Shown one piece after another: positions 44,928-54,745 of a stretch of 64,000 bases of DNA. A model generated the notes under the pieces. It saw nothing but the letters and a program-made list of their open reading frames with translations, made no database searches and had not been told where the DNA came from. The stretch is from CAVPGP01 sp963718065 (lineage in GTDB: Bacteria > Actinomycetota > Thermoleophilia > Gaiellales > Gaiellaceae), in contig CAVQYE010000019.1 in the NCBI GenBank assembly GCA_963718065.1, positions 248,001 to 312,000 on the forward strand, read 5' to 3'. Position 1 is the first letter of the stretch. Each line of letters begins with the position of its first letter. The translations under genes were made by a program, and so were the position numbers.

Positions 44928-45946
44928 TCGCGCTGCGCCTCCACGACAAGGGCGATCTGCGCCTGCACGAAGAGCCGGTGCCGGCTCCCGCCGAGGACGA
45001 GCTCCTGCTGCGGATCACCGCCGTCGGCCTCTGCGGATCGGATCTCCACTGGTTCGCCGAGGGCGGCATCGGCGACGCCGTTCTCAGCCGGCCCCTCGTG
45101 CTCGGCCACGAATTCGTCGCCGTCGTCGAGGAGGGCCCGCGGGCGGGCGAGCGCGTCGCCCTCGACCCGGCGATCCCCTGCGGCGAATGTGCACAGTGCC
45201 TCGCGGGCGACGACAACCTCTGCCTCTCATCCCGGTTTGCCGGGCACTCGTCGACGGACGGAGCGTTGCGCTCCATGATGGCCTGGCCGGAGCGGCTCGC
45301 CCACCGCGTGCCCGACTCGGTGCCGGACGCCGAGGCGTCGCTGCTTGAGCCCCTCGGGGTCGCGCTGCACGCACTCGACCTCGGCCACGTGAGGGCCGGC
45401 GCGAGCGCCGCCGTGTGCGGCTGCGGGCCGCTCGGGCTCCTGCTCGTCCAGCTGCTCCGGCTCGCGGGCGTGGACACGCTCGTCGCAACCGACCCGCTCG
45501 GTCACCGCGTGAGTGCCGCCGAGACGCTCGGTGCGACAGTTGCCCTCGAGACGCGCCGAGCAGGCCCGGAGATCCTCCCCGCCGAGCTGCCGGGTGACGG
45601 TGTCGACGTCGCGTTCGAGGTCGCCGGCGAGGACGACGCGATCGAAACGGCGATCGACCTGCTCCGGCCCGGCGGCCGGCTCGTGCTCGTGGGCATCCCC
45701 ACGAACGACCGCTCGAGCTTCACCGCCTCGACCGCGCGCCGCAAGGGCATCACGATCTCGCTCTGCCGGCGGATGAAGCCGAGCGACCTGACCCGGGCGA
45801 TCCAGCTCGCCGAGGCGGGCCGGGTGGAGCTGAGCCCGCTCATCGGCGCGCGGTACGCACTGGCCGACGGGATCGAGGCGTTCGCCGCGCTCAGCGAGCG
45901 GCAGGCCCTGAAGATCGTCGTCGAGCCGCAGAGAGAGGCCGCATGA
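44924..45946 (+). CDS. Zinc-dependent polyol/threonine-type dehydrogenase
   Basis: 340 residues of the medium-chain family. Catalytic zinc: GLCGSDLHW and GHEFVAVV; structural zinc: CGECAQCLAGDDNLC; NAD motif CGCGPLGLLLVQL. Resembles sorbitol or L-idonate dehydrogenases. Inside the arabinose operon it may oxidise L-arabinitol or an alternative pentose-derived alcohol, which is an inference. It is coupled on both sides by overlapping start/stop codons. Confidence 0.87.
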   Translation: MIALRLHDKGDLRLHEEPVPAPAEDELLLRITAVGLCGSDLHWFAEGGIGDAVLSRPLVLGHEFVAVVEEGPRAGERVALDPAIPCGECAQCLAGDDNLCLSSRFAGHSSTDGALRSMMAWPERLAHRVPDSVPDAEASLLEPLGVALHALDLGHVRAGASAAVCGCGPLGLLLVQLLRLAGVDTLVATDPLGHRVSAAETLGATVALETRRAGPEILPAELPGDGVDVAFEVAGEDDAIETAIDLLRPGGRLVLVGIPTNDRSSFTASTARRKGITISLCRRMKPSDLTRAIQLAEAGRVELSPLIGARYALADGIEAFAALSERQALKIVVEPQREAA

Positions 45947-47640
45947 GCGGTCCGAAGTATGTCGTCGGTGTCGATTTTGGGAGCGAGTCGGGTCGCGCCG
46001 TTCTCGTCGACTGCACGGACGGCCGCGAGCTCGCGACGGCGGTGTACCCGTACTCGAACGGCGTCATCGACGAGCAGCTGCCGGCGCCCTATGACCACGT
46101 GCGCCTCGAGCCCGAATGGGCGCTCCAGGACCCCGAGGACTACCTGCGCACGTTCCAGGACACCGTTCCGCGCGTGCTGGCCGAGGCGGGCGTCGACGCC
46201 GGCGACGTGATCGGGATCGGGATCGACTTCACCGCCTGCACGATGCTCCCCACGACCGCGGACGGGACGCCACTCTGCGTGCTGGACGAGCTGCGCGACG
46301 AGCCGCATGCGTGGGTCAAGCTCTGGAAGCATCACGCCGCGCAGCCGGAGGCGGATCGCATCAACGCGGTCGCGGCGGAGCGCGGCGAGGCGTGGCTCCC
46401 CCGCTACGGCGGCAAGATCTCCTCGGAGTGGTTCTTCGCCAAGGCGCTGCAGATCCTCGACGAGGCGCCCGAGATCTACGACCGCGCTGAGCGGCTGATC
46501 GAGGCGGCCGACTGGGTGGTCTGGCAGCTCACGGGCACCGAGACACGCAACAACTGCACCGCCGGCTACAAGGCGATCTGGTCGAAGCGCGACGGGTTCC
46601 CGGCCGACGACTACTTCGCGGCGCTCGATCCGCGCTTCGAGCACGTGATCGACGAGAAGATGTCCCGCTCGCTCGCCTCGATCGGCGACAAGGCGGGCGT
46701 GCTCGGCGAGAGCGGTGCGGCGCTGACCGGCCTCCGCGCCGGGACCGCGGTTGCGGTCGCCAACGTCGACGCGCATGTCTCGGCCCCGGCGGCGACCGTC
46801 ACCGAGGCCGGGATGATGGTCGTGACCATGGGGACGAGCAACTGCCACATCCTGCTCGGTGACGAGCTCGCGTTCGTCGAAGGGATGTGCGGCGTGGTCG
46901 AGGACGGCGTCGTGCCGGGCCTCTACGGCTACGAGGCCGGGCAGTCGGGTGTGGGCGACATCTTCGCGTGGTTCGCCGAGCGCGCAGTACCGCCGGAGTA
47001 CCACGAGGCGGCTCTGACAGCTGGGACCGACGTGCACGCGATCCTGGAGGAGGAGGCCGCGCGGCTCCGGCCCGGGGAGAGCGGGCTTGTCGCGCTCGAC
47101 TGGTGGAACGGCAATCGGTCCGTACTGGTCGACGCCGAGCTCAGCGGGCTCGTGGTCGGGATGACCCTGGCCACGAGAGCGCCTGACATCTACCGGGCGC
47201 TGCTCGAGGCGACCGCGTTCGGCACGCGCGTGATCATCGACGCCTTCGAGTCGGCCGGCCTGCCGGTGACGAGCATCGTCGCGTGCGGCGGCCTGCCCGA
47301 GCGGAACAAGCTCCTGATGCAGATCTACGCGGACGTCACCGGCCGTGAGCTTTCTGTGGCGGCCTCGACGCAGACGCCCGCCCTCGGCGCGGCGATGTTC
47401 GCGGCAGTGGCAGCCGGCTCCGCCCTCGGCGGCTACGACTCGATCGTCGACGCGTCGCGCCGGATGGCGCGCCTCGATCCGCACACCTATCAGCCGGTCG
47501 AGGCGCATCACGCCGTCTACGACGAGCTCTACGGCGAGTACCTGCGCCTCCACGATCTGTTCGGGCGGGACGGCGAGAGCGTGATGAAGAGCCTCAGGCG
47601 CATCCGCGACCGCTCGGGACACGAGGTGCGAATCGCCTAG
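45943..47640 (+). CDS. araB: Ribulokinase
   Basis: 565 residues, the normal AraB length. FGSESGRAVLVD at the N-terminus, GIGIDFTACTMLP, WLPRYGGKISSEWFF and the FGGY C-terminal VACGGLPERNKLLMQIYADV identify it. It phosphorylates L-ribulose with ATP. A coupled start overlaps the dehydrogenase stop. Confidence 0.95.
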   Translation: MSGPKYVVGVDFGSESGRAVLVDCTDGRELATAVYPYSNGVIDEQLPAPYDHVRLEPEWALQDPEDYLRTFQDTVPRVLAEAGVDAGDVIGIGIDFTACTMLPTTADGTPLCVLDELRDEPHAWVKLWKHHAAQPEADRINAVAAERGEAWLPRYGGKISSEWFFAKALQILDEAPEIYDRAERLIEAADWVVWQLTGTETRNNCTAGYKAIWSKRDGFPADDYFAALDPRFEHVIDEKMSRSLASIGDKAGVLGESGAALTGLRAGTAVAVANVDAHVSAPAATVTEAGMMVVTMGTSNCHILLGDELAFVEGMCGVVEDGVVPGLYGYEAGQSGVGDIFAWFAERAVPPEYHEAALTAGTDVHAILEEEAARLRPGESGLVALDWWNGNRSVLVDAELSGLVVGMTLATRAPDIYRALLEATAFGTRVIIDAFESAGLPVTSIVACGGLPERNKLLMQIYADVTGRELSVAASTQTPALGAAMFAAVAAGSALGGYDSIVDASRRMARLDPHTYQPVEAHHAVYDELYGEYLRLHDLFGRDGESVMKSLRRIRDRSGHEVRIA

Positions 47641-47692
47641 AACCTCGAGGGAGCTCGCGGCACCGACGATCGGCAAAGAGCCGTTCGGCGCG

Positions 47693-48718
47693 ATGCCCGA
47701 CGGCCGGCCTGTCGACCTCTACACGTTGACGAGCTCGCACGGCTCGGAGGCCAGGATCCTCACCTGCGGCGGGACCGTCCAGTCCCTCAAGGTCCCGGAC
47801 CGGGCCGGGCGGCTCGAGAACGTGACGCTCGGGTTCGACGACCTGCAGGGCTACCTCGAGAGCGGCCAGTACTTCGGCTGCATCACCGGCCGCTATGCCA
47901 ACCGGATCGCCCTCGGCCGCTTCACGCTCGACGGCGTGGCTCATCAGGTGGCGATCAACGAGCCGCCGAACTCGCTGCATGGAGGGCGGAACGGGTTCGA
48001 CCGGCAGGTCTGGGCGGCGACAACGATCCAGGAGCCCGACGGCGTCGGCGTCAGGCTCGGCTACACGAGCCCGGACGGCGATGAGGGTTACCCCGGGACG
48101 CTCGACGTCGAGGTCTCCTACCGGCTCACGAACCGCGACGAGCTCAGGATCGACTACCGCGCGACGACCGACAAGCCGACGATCGTGAACCTGACGAACC
48201 ACACGCTCTGGAACCTCGCCGGTGACGGCGCGGGGCCGGTCGACCGGCACATCCTGCAGCTCGCGGCGTCGCGATACACACCGGTCGACGCGACGCTCAT
48301 CCCGTTCGGCTGGCTCGAGCACGTCGCGGAGACGCCGATGGACTTCAGGGTGCCGTCGGCGATCGGCGCCCGGATCCGCGAGAGCTTCGAGCAGCTCACG
48401 CTCACCGGGGGGTACGACCACAACTACGTCCTCGACCGGCAGGAGTCCGACGCAGGGACGCTGGTCCAGGCGGCCCGCGTCGAGGAGCCCGTGAGCGGCC
48501 GCGTGCTCGAGATCCTCACCACCGAGCCCGGAATCCAGTTCTACTCCGGGAACGCCCTCGACAGGGCCAACGGCGGGAAGTACGGTCGAGGCGAAGGGTT
48601 CGCCCTCGAGACACAGCACTTCCCGGACTCGCCGAACCAGCCGGGCTTCCCCTCCACGGTCCTCCGGCCGGGGCAGGTGTACGAGACGGCAACCGTGTAC
48701 CGCCTGTCGGCCGAGTAG
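47693..48718 (+). CDS. galM: Aldose 1-epimerase (mutarotase)
   Basis: 341 residues. CITGRYANRIALGRFTLDG, NSLHGGRNGFDRQVW (catalytic His), TIVNLTNHTLWNLAG (second His) and DHNYVLD with a Glu near the end match GalM. The usual family N-terminus (KEPFG-MPDG) reads in frame upstream of the ATG 47693 but reaches no start codon, so the true start is uncertain. It speeds anomer interconversion of imported sugars. Last gene of the operon. Confidence 0.9.
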   Translation: MPDGRPVDLYTLTSSHGSEARILTCGGTVQSLKVPDRAGRLENVTLGFDDLQGYLESGQYFGCITGRYANRIALGRFTLDGVAHQVAINEPPNSLHGGRNGFDRQVWAATTIQEPDGVGVRLGYTSPDGDEGYPGTLDVEVSYRLTNRDELRIDYRATTDKPTIVNLTNHTLWNLAGDGAGPVDRHILQLAASRYTPVDATLIPFGWLEHVAETPMDFRVPSAIGARIRESFEQLTLTGGYDHNYVLDRQESDAGTLVQAARVEEPVSGRVLEILTTEPGIQFYSGNALDRANGGKYGRGEGFALETQHFPDSPNQPGFPSTVLRPGQVYETATVYRLSAE

Positions 48719-48728
48719 CCGACCGCGG

Positions 48729-49760
48729 CTAGCGCGGCGCGCCGGTGCTCTCGCGCACGATCAGCTCCGGCTCGACGGTGAGCCGGGTCGACGAGCGTGT
48801 GCCGCGGCGGATCTCCTCGAGCAGGAGATCGAAGCTCATGCGACCGACCTGAATGAAGTTCTGCCGGACGGTCGTCAGCGGGGGCGTGAAGTAGGGAGCC
48901 TCCGGGATGTCGTCGAAGCCGACGACGCTGAGGCCGCCCGGCAGCTCACGGCCCTCCTCGTGCAGAACGCGAACGAGCCCGAACGCCATCGCGTCATTCG
49001 CGACAAAGACGGCCGTCACCTCAGGGTCGGAGACAAGGTGCTTGCCCAGCTCGTAGCCCGAGCGAGGGCTCCAGTCGCCCACGAGCGGCAGCGTGTCGGG
49101 CGCGCCGGCTTCCTGCAGGGCGGCCCGCCAGCCGGCCATGCGCTGCTGAGCCTCCAGCCAGTCCGCCGGGCCTGCGATGTGCCAGACGGTCCGGTGCCCC
49201 AGCTCGAGCAGGTGCTTCGTCGCCTGGAAGGCGCCGGTGTACTGGTCGACCGCGACGACCGGCACTCCGTCCTCGGGGCCGGCCTCGACTGCGACGACCG
49301 CCACGTCTCTCGGGAGCTGCACCATGCTGTCGGCGACCTCGGTCTGAGGCGCGATGACGAGGATCCCGTCGACGCCCTCGCTGCGGAGGCTCTCGACCGC
49401 GTCCAGGACCGCAGCCCGGTCCAGCGAGACGAGGCTGACGATGCTGATGAAGTAGCCGGCGTCGTGCGCGGCGCGCTCGAGCCCAAAGAGCGTCGATGCC
49501 GGTCCGTACAGCGTCGTGTCGAACGTGACGACGCCGACCGTCTTCGACCGCCCCGTCGCGAGCTTCCGGGCGACCAAGTTGGGCCGGTAGTTCAACATCC
49601 GCATCGCTGCGAGGACCCGGTCGCGCGTCTCGGCGCGGACCTGATCGCTGCCGTTGATCACGCGCGAGACGGTCTGGTGCGAGACGCCGGCGAGCTTGGC
49701 CACGTCGGCCATGACGGCCGCCCGGCGGCGCCCCGGCTCGCTCTGGCCGAAGGCGTTCAT
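48729..49760 (-). CDS. LacI-family transcriptional regulator 2
   Basis: 343 residues. The HTH (ADVAKLAGVSHQTVSRVINGS) and hinge (NLVARKLATGRSKTVGVV) are followed by a sugar-binding core (VFVANDAMAFGLVRVLHEEG, VVGFDDIPEAPYFTPPLTTV). It is divergent from the furanose importer, and the intervening gap carries an ideal LacI-type palindrome overlapping a promoter (49947-49975), so it most probably represses that importer in response to a sugar. Confidence 0.94.
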   Translation of the reverse strand: MNAFGQSEPGRRRAAVMADVAKLAGVSHQTVSRVINGSDQVRAETRDRVLAAMRMLNYRPNLVARKLATGRSKTVGVVTFDTTLYGPASTLFGLERAAHDAGYFISIVSLVSLDRAAVLDAVESLRSEGVDGILVIAPQTEVADSMVQLPRDVAVVAVEAGPEDGVPVVAVDQYTGAFQATKHLLELGHRTVWHIAGPADWLEAQQRMAGWRAALQEAGAPDTLPLVGDWSPRSGYELGKHLVSDPEVTAVFVANDAMAFGLVRVLHEEGRELPGGLSVVGFDDIPEAPYFTPPLTTVRQNFIQVGRMSFDLLLEEIRRGTRSSTRLTVEPELIVRESTGAPR

Positions 49761-49946
49761 CGCGTGCCGCCCGTGCCGCGCATCCTGCCCGCATCTTGCT
49801 CAGAAGTCGCCGTTCCCGGCGTCTCGGGTGTCGTCAGGTCGCCGCAGCGTACGTCCATCAAGGCTCGCGCATGTTGCCGCTCACATCGGACCTTGTCAAG
49901 ACCTTCCTCGCTCAATAGAGCCATTTGCTCGGCAAGACCGGAGATC

Positions 49947-49975
49947 TTGACTTTCAATCTGTGAACGTTCACAAT
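49947..49975 (+). promoter_or_regulatory. Promoter with overlapping LacI-type operator for the furanose importer
   Basis: TTGACT (49947-49952) and CACAAT (49970-49975) are separated by 17 bp, a sigma-70-like spacing. The perfect palindrome TGTGAACGTTCACA (49960-49973), with the central CG typical of LacI-family sites, overlaps the -10 region. Bound repressor would block RNA polymerase. The 314-bp gap 49761-50074 otherwise has only this promoter and the GGAGGAGG ribosome site. Confidence 0.75.
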
Positions 49976-50074
49976 GGCGCCGGGCTACAGCGGCTTCCGG
50001 GTTCGCAGGCGGAACTTCTCGAGCATCCAGCCGCAGTCGCACACCCCCGGCAGACCATTCAGGAGGAGGATCTA

Positions 50075-51059
50075 GTGGCGAAAAAGAGGTTCATGACGGC
50101 GCTGGCGTGTGCGGCCCTGGTGGCCGCGTCCGTCCTCGTCGCGGGAGCCGCGAGCAAGACCAGCAAGCCGGCGGCATCGATCACGCTCGGCTTCTCGCAG
50201 GTCGGCTCCGAGAGCGGCTGGCGCACGGCGAACACCAAGTCGATCAAGTCGTCCGCGAAGACGGCGGGGATCGACCTGAAGTTCTCCGACGCTCAGCAGA
50301 AGCAGGAGAACCAGATCTCGGCGATCCGCTCGTTCATCCAGCAGCGGGTCAACGTGATCGCCTTCTCGCCCGTCGTCGAGTCCGGCTGGGATCCCGTCCT
50401 CCAGGAGGCGAAGCGCGCGCACATCCCGGTCATCCTCACCGACCGTGCCGTCGACTCGAAGGACAAGTCCCTCTACGTGAGCTTCATCGGCTCGGACTTC
50501 GTGAGGGAGGGCAAGTGGGCAGGCCAGTGGGTCGCGAACACCTACAAGAACGCGAAGAAGGACAGTGAACATCGTCGAGCTGCAGGGCACGACCGGGTCG
50601 GCGCCGGCCATTGACCGCAAGAACGGTTTCGCAGGCGGTCATCAAGTCGAACCCGCACCTGAAGGTCATCGCCTCGCAGACCGGCGAGTTCACCCGCGCC
50701 AAGGGCAAGGAGGTCATGGCCGCGTTCCTGAAGGCGCACAAGAACATCGACCTCCTCTTCGCGCACAACGACGACATGGGTCTCGGCGCAATCGAGGCGA
50801 TCCAGGAAGCCGGGCTGAAGCCGGGCAAGGACATCAAGATCGTCACGATCGACGCCGTGCACGACGGGATGGCAGGCCCTCTCCGACGGGCAAGATCAAC
50901 TTCATCGCGGAGTGCAGCCCGCTGCTCGGTCCGCAGCTGATGACCCTCGTCAAGCAGGTCGTTGCAGGCAAGACCGGCATGCCGAAGCGGATCATCACCA
51001 AGGAACGGACGTTCACCCCGGCACAGGCCAAGGCAGCTCTCCCGAGCCGGAAGTACTAG
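50075..51059 (+). CDS. ytfQ: Furanose-type sugar ABC transporter, substrate-binding protein (four frame breaks)
   Basis: 326 residues after removal of four bases near 50565, 50636, 50883 and 50899. It starts at GTG 50075 after AGGAGGAGG. Signal peptide ends around AGAAS. GFSQVGSESGWRTANTKS, KFSDAQQKQENQISAIRSF, AFSPVVESGWDPVLQEA and FTRAKGKEVM are very close to E. coli YtfQ, the galactofuranose-binding protein. The second break could alternatively be a two-base loss. It is followed by a hairpin that would favour higher binding-protein expression. Confidence 0.86.
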
Positions 51060-51078
51060 CCCACATCTGACCCACAAC

Positions 51079-51116
51079 CCGGGGCTCGGGAGCGCAACTT
51101 TGCTCCCGAGCCCCGG
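51079..51116 (+). terminator. Strong hairpin between binding-protein and ATPase genes
   Basis: The arms 51079-51093 and 51102-51116 form a perfect 15-bp stem (GGGGCTCGGGAGC core) with an 8-nt loop GCAACTTT. No T tract follows and the operon continues, so it likely attenuates transcription or protects the upstream mRNA 3' end. Confidence 0.85.
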
Positions 51117-51141
51117 CCGTGGTATTGGAACAGGTCAGTCG

Positions 51142-52668
51142 ATGAAAAGCCCCGCTCCCGTGCTGCAGATGACGGGCATCGAGAAGTCCTTCGCCGGTGT
51201 GAAGGCCCTCGACGCCGTCGACTTCCGGCTCCTGCCGGGTGAGGTGCATGCCCTCATGGGCGAGAACGGGGCCGGGAAGAGCACCCTGATGAAGGTCCTG
51301 ACGGGCGCGTACGCGATCGACGGCGGCCGCATCGAGCTCCGGGGCGAGCGGGTGCAATTCGCCAGCCCGCAGGAGGCCCAGCGCGGCGGCGTCAGCACCG
51401 TCTACCAGGAGGTGAATCTCTGCACCAACCTGTCGGTGGCGGAGAACATCTCGATCGGCCGCGAGCCGCACCGCTTCGGGCGCATCCAGTGGCGCACGGT
51501 GAAGCGCCGCGCGGTCGACGCACTCGCGCGCGTCGACGTCTCCCTCGACGTCGGGTCGCAGCTGTCGAAGTACTCGATCGCCGTGCAGCAGATGGTCGCG
51601 ATCGCCCGCGCAATCGACATCTCGGCCGACGTCCTGATCCTCGACGAGCCGACGTCGAGCCTCGACTCGGACGAGGTCCAGCAGCTCTTCACGATCGTGC
51701 GCCAGCTGAAGGAGCAGGGCATCGCGATCGTCTTCATCTCGCACTTCCTCGATCAGGTGTACGAGATCGCGGATCGCATCACGGTGCTGCGCAACGGCCG
51801 CTTCGTCGGCGAGTGGCCGACGAGTGACCTCCCCCGCGTCGAGCTCGTCTCGAAGATGCTCGGACGCGAGCTGCAGACGCTCGAAGCGCTGGAGCGGAAG
51901 GCGAAGCGGGACACCGCCGACTCCGAGGGGGCGACGCCTGTCGTCGAGGCGCGGACGCTGACACGCAAAGGCGCGATCGCGCCGTTCGACCTCGCCTTCG
52001 CACGCGGAGAGGTCGTCGGCCTCGCGGGCCTGCTCGGCTCCGGTCGCACCGAGCTCGCGCGGCTGCTGTTCGGTGCCGATCGTCCCGATTCGGGCCGGCT
52101 CTACTTCGACGGCGCCCACGTCTCCATTCGCACCCCGCGCGCGGCGACGTCGCACAAGCTCGCGTTCTGTCCCGAGAACCGCCGGACCGAAGGGCTCGTC
52201 GAGGAGCTGACCGTCCGCGAGAACATCATCCTCGCGCTCCAGGCCGGGCGCGGCTGGACGCGGCCGCTGCCTCGCAAGCGCCAGTCCGAGCTGGTCGAGA
52301 AGTGGATCGAAGCACTCGACATCCGGCCTGCAGACCCCGAGCGGCCGGTCGGCACGCTGAGCGGCGGCAACCAGCAGAAGGTGCTGCTGGCCCGCTGGCT
52401 CCTGACCGAGCCGAGGCTCCTGATCCTCGACGAGCCGACACGCGGCATCGACGTCGGCGCGAAGACCGAGGTGCAGCGGCTGGTCAGATCGCTTTGCGAG
52501 GACGGCATGTCGGTGCTCTTCATCTCGGCGGAGCTCGAAGAGGTACTGCGCCTGAGCCACAAGGTCGCGGTGCTGCGCGACCGCCAGGTCGTCGCCGAGC
52601 TCGAGAACGACGAGGATCTGACGGTAGACGGTCTCGTCCACACGATCGCCGGCAGCGAGGCAGTGTGA
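51142..52668 (+). CDS. ytfR: Furanose-type sugar ABC transporter, double ATPase
   Basis: 508 residues with two ATPase domains. Domain 1: GENGAGKSTLMK, YSIAVQQMVAIARAI (degenerate signature) and LILDEPTSS. Domain 2: GLLGSGRTELARL (degenerate Walker A), LSGGNQQKVLLARWL and LLILDEPTRGID. This asymmetry is normal for RbsA/YtfR ATPases. Coupled by GTGA to the first permease. Confidence 0.93.
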   Translation: MKSPAPVLQMTGIEKSFAGVKALDAVDFRLLPGEVHALMGENGAGKSTLMKVLTGAYAIDGGRIELRGERVQFASPQEAQRGGVSTVYQEVNLCTNLSVAENISIGREPHRFGRIQWRTVKRRAVDALARVDVSLDVGSQLSKYSIAVQQMVAIARAIDISADVLILDEPTSSLDSDEVQQLFTIVRQLKEQGIAIVFISHFLDQVYEIADRITVLRNGRFVGEWPTSDLPRVELVSKMLGRELQTLEALERKAKRDTADSEGATPVVEARTLTRKGAIAPFDLAFARGEVVGLAGLLGSGRTELARLLFGADRPDSGRLYFDGAHVSIRTPRAATSHKLAFCPENRRTEGLVEELTVRENIILALQAGRGWTRPLPRKRQSELVEKWIEALDIRPADPERPVGTLSGGNQQKVLLARWLLTEPRLLILDEPTRGIDVGAKTEVQRLVRSLCEDGMSVLFISAELEEVLRLSHKVAVLRDRQVVAELENDEDLTVDGLVHTIAGSEAV

Positions 52669-53729
52669 GCGCCGTCCGCCGCCTCACCTGGCCACTGCTC
52701 GCGATCGGCGGGCTCCTGCTGATCGACGTTTTCTTCGGCAGCTCGTTCTTCAACCTGCGGATGCAGGACGGGCACCTCTACGGGAACCTCATCGACATCC
52801 TGCGCTTCGGCGCGCCGCTGATGCTCGTCGCGCTCGGGATGACGATCGTGATCGCGACCGGCGGCATCGACCTCTCCGTCGGCTCCGTGATCGCGATCTC
52901 CGGTGCGACCGCGTGCCTGCTGATCAGCCACCTCGACAACGAGAGCGACGGCAAAGGCGTGGTCATCGCAGTCGCCGCCGCGCTCGGGCTCTCGATGGTC
53001 CTCGGGCTCTGGAACGGCATCCTCGTCGCCGTCATCGGCATCCAGCCGATCATCGCGACGCTGATCCTGATGGTGTCCGGGCGCGGGATCGCGCAGCTGA
53101 TCACCTCGGGGCAGATCATCACGATCAACAGCCACCCGTACGCGCAGATCGGGGGCGGCTACTGGCTGACGTTGCCGATCTCGCTCTTCGTCGCGGCCGG
53201 CATGTTTGCCGTGACCGGGTTCGTCAGCCGCAAGTCGGCGCTCGGGATGCTGATCGAGTCGGTGGGCGGCAACGCCGAGGCGAGTCGCCTGGCCGGCGTC
53301 CGCTCGCGCAACCTGATCATGCTCGCGTACGTCTTCTCCGGTCTCTGCGCCGGGATCGCCGGCCTGATGCTCAGCTCCGGGATCAAGGGCGCGGACGGGA
53401 ACAACGCGGGCCTGTGGTTCGAGCTCGACGCGATCCTCGCCGTCGTCATCGGCGGCACCGCTCTCGCAGGCGGGCGCTACTTCCTCGCCGGGACGCTTGT
53501 GGGCGCGATCCTGATCCAGACGCTGGCGACGACGATCTACTCGATCGGCATCCCGCCGGAGACGACGCTGCTCTTCAAGGCGCTCGTCGTGACGATCGTC
53601 TGCCTCATGCAGTCGCCCGCGTTCCGCACCAAGGTGTTCCGCTCCAGACGCGGGAGACACCTGCACGGCGAGGCCGGCGCGGATGCCGCCGAGCCGCCGC
53701 AGGAGCAGCACATCGAGGTGCCCGCATGA
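52665..53729 (+). CDS. ytfT: Furanose-type sugar ABC transporter, permease 1
   Basis: 354 residues from GTG 52665, with about ten membrane segments. TIVIATGGIDLSVGSVIAISGA and VVIGGTALAGGRYFLAGTLVG are RbsC-family motifs. The paired-permease arrangement matches ytfT-yjfF. A hydrophilic 35-residue tail ends in HIEVPA before the overlapping ATG of the second permease. Confidence 0.91.
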   Translation: MSAVRRLTWPLLAIGGLLLIDVFFGSSFFNLRMQDGHLYGNLIDILRFGAPLMLVALGMTIVIATGGIDLSVGSVIAISGATACLLISHLDNESDGKGVVIAVAAALGLSMVLGLWNGILVAVIGIQPIIATLILMVSGRGIAQLITSGQIITINSHPYAQIGGGYWLTLPISLFVAAGMFAVTGFVSRKSALGMLIESVGGNAEASRLAGVRSRNLIMLAYVFSGLCAGIAGLMLSSGIKGADGNNAGLWFELDAILAVVIGGTALAGGRYFLAGTLVGAILIQTLATTIYSIGIPPETTLLFKALVVTIVCLMQSPAFRTKVFRSRRGRHLHGEAGADAAEPPQEQHIEVPA

Positions 53730-54739
53730 GCACTCCCCAGCTGACCGCGCCGCCTCCGTACCAGCGGCTCTTCGGCCCGTTGCAGAAGATCCCGCCCAAG
53801 TACGTGCCGGTCCTGGCCACGCTCGGGCTGCTCGTGACGATGTTCATCTACGGCTCGCTCCGGTACCCGAACTTCGGCTCGGGCCAGGTGTTCCTCAATC
53901 TCTTCGTCGACAACGCGTTCCTGCTCGTCGTCGTCGTCGGGATGACCTTCGTCATCCTCACGGGCGGCATCGACCTCTCGGTCGGCTCGGTCGTCTCGCT
54001 CTCGACGCTGCTCTGCGCGGAGCTCGTCTCTCACGGCTGGTCGCCCTACCTCGCGTTCCTCGTCGTGCTGCTGATCGGCTCCACGCTCGGCCTCGCGATG
54101 GGCTGCGTCATCCACTACTTCGAGATCCAGCCGTTCATCGTCACGCTGGCCGGGATGTTCCTGGCCCGCGGGCTCTGCTACGCGATCACCGTGGACGCGA
54201 TCTCGATTACGAACCCGACCTACGTCAGCGTCGCCACGCACTCGTTCACGCTGCCCGGCGAGCTCTTCATCACGACGGGAGTGATCGTGGCGCTCGTCAC
54301 GGTCGTGATCGGCGGCTACCTGCTGCACTACACACGGCTGGGCCGCAACGTCTACGCCGTGGGCGGCAGCCAGCAGTCGGCGCTCCTGATGGGACTGCCG
54401 GTCGCCCGGACGAAGATCGCCGTCTACACGATCAGCGGCTTCTGCTCGGCGCTGGGCGGGATCCTGCTCTCGTTCTACATGCTCTCCGGCTCGGGCAGCC
54501 TCGCGATCGGCATGGAGCTCGACGCGATCGCCGCGGTCGTGATCGGCGGCACGCTGCTGACGGGCGGCACCGGCTACCTCTTCGGCTCGGTCCTCGGCGT
54601 GCTCGTGCTCGGCGTCATCAAGACGCTGATCAACTTCCAGGGGACGCTCAGCTCCTGGTGGACGCGAATCGTGATCGGCCTCCTCCTCTTCGCCTTCATC
54701 CTGCTGCAGCGGCTCGTGTTCCGCCGGCGCCAGAACTGA
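53726..54739 (+). CDS. yjfF: Furanose-type sugar ABC transporter, permease 2
   Basis: 337 residues. TFVILTGGIDLSVGSVVSLS and VVIGGTLLTGGTGYLFGSVLG repeat the RbsC motifs, and the protein is closer to YjfF than to permease 1. It forms the heteromeric channel with it. Last gene of the importer operon, followed by the palindromic repeat at 54746. Confidence 0.92.
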   Translation: MSTPQLTAPPPYQRLFGPLQKIPPKYVPVLATLGLLVTMFIYGSLRYPNFGSGQVFLNLFVDNAFLLVVVVGMTFVILTGGIDLSVGSVVSLSTLLCAELVSHGWSPYLAFLVVLLIGSTLGLAMGCVIHYFEIQPFIVTLAGMFLARGLCYAITVDAISITNPTYVSVATHSFTLPGELFITTGVIVALVTVVIGGYLLHYTRLGRNVYAVGGSQQSALLMGLPVARTKIAVYTISGFCSALGGILLSFYMLSGSGSLAIGMELDAIAAVVIGGTLLTGGTGYLFGSVLGVLVLGVIKTLINFQGTLSSWWTRIVIGLLLFAFILLQRLVFRRRQN

Positions 54740-54745
54740 GCCTCC

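Noticed and set aside
45502..47676. 724-residue minus-strand open frame opposite araB
   Set aside because: Antisense shadow of ribulokinase and its neighbour; no family features.
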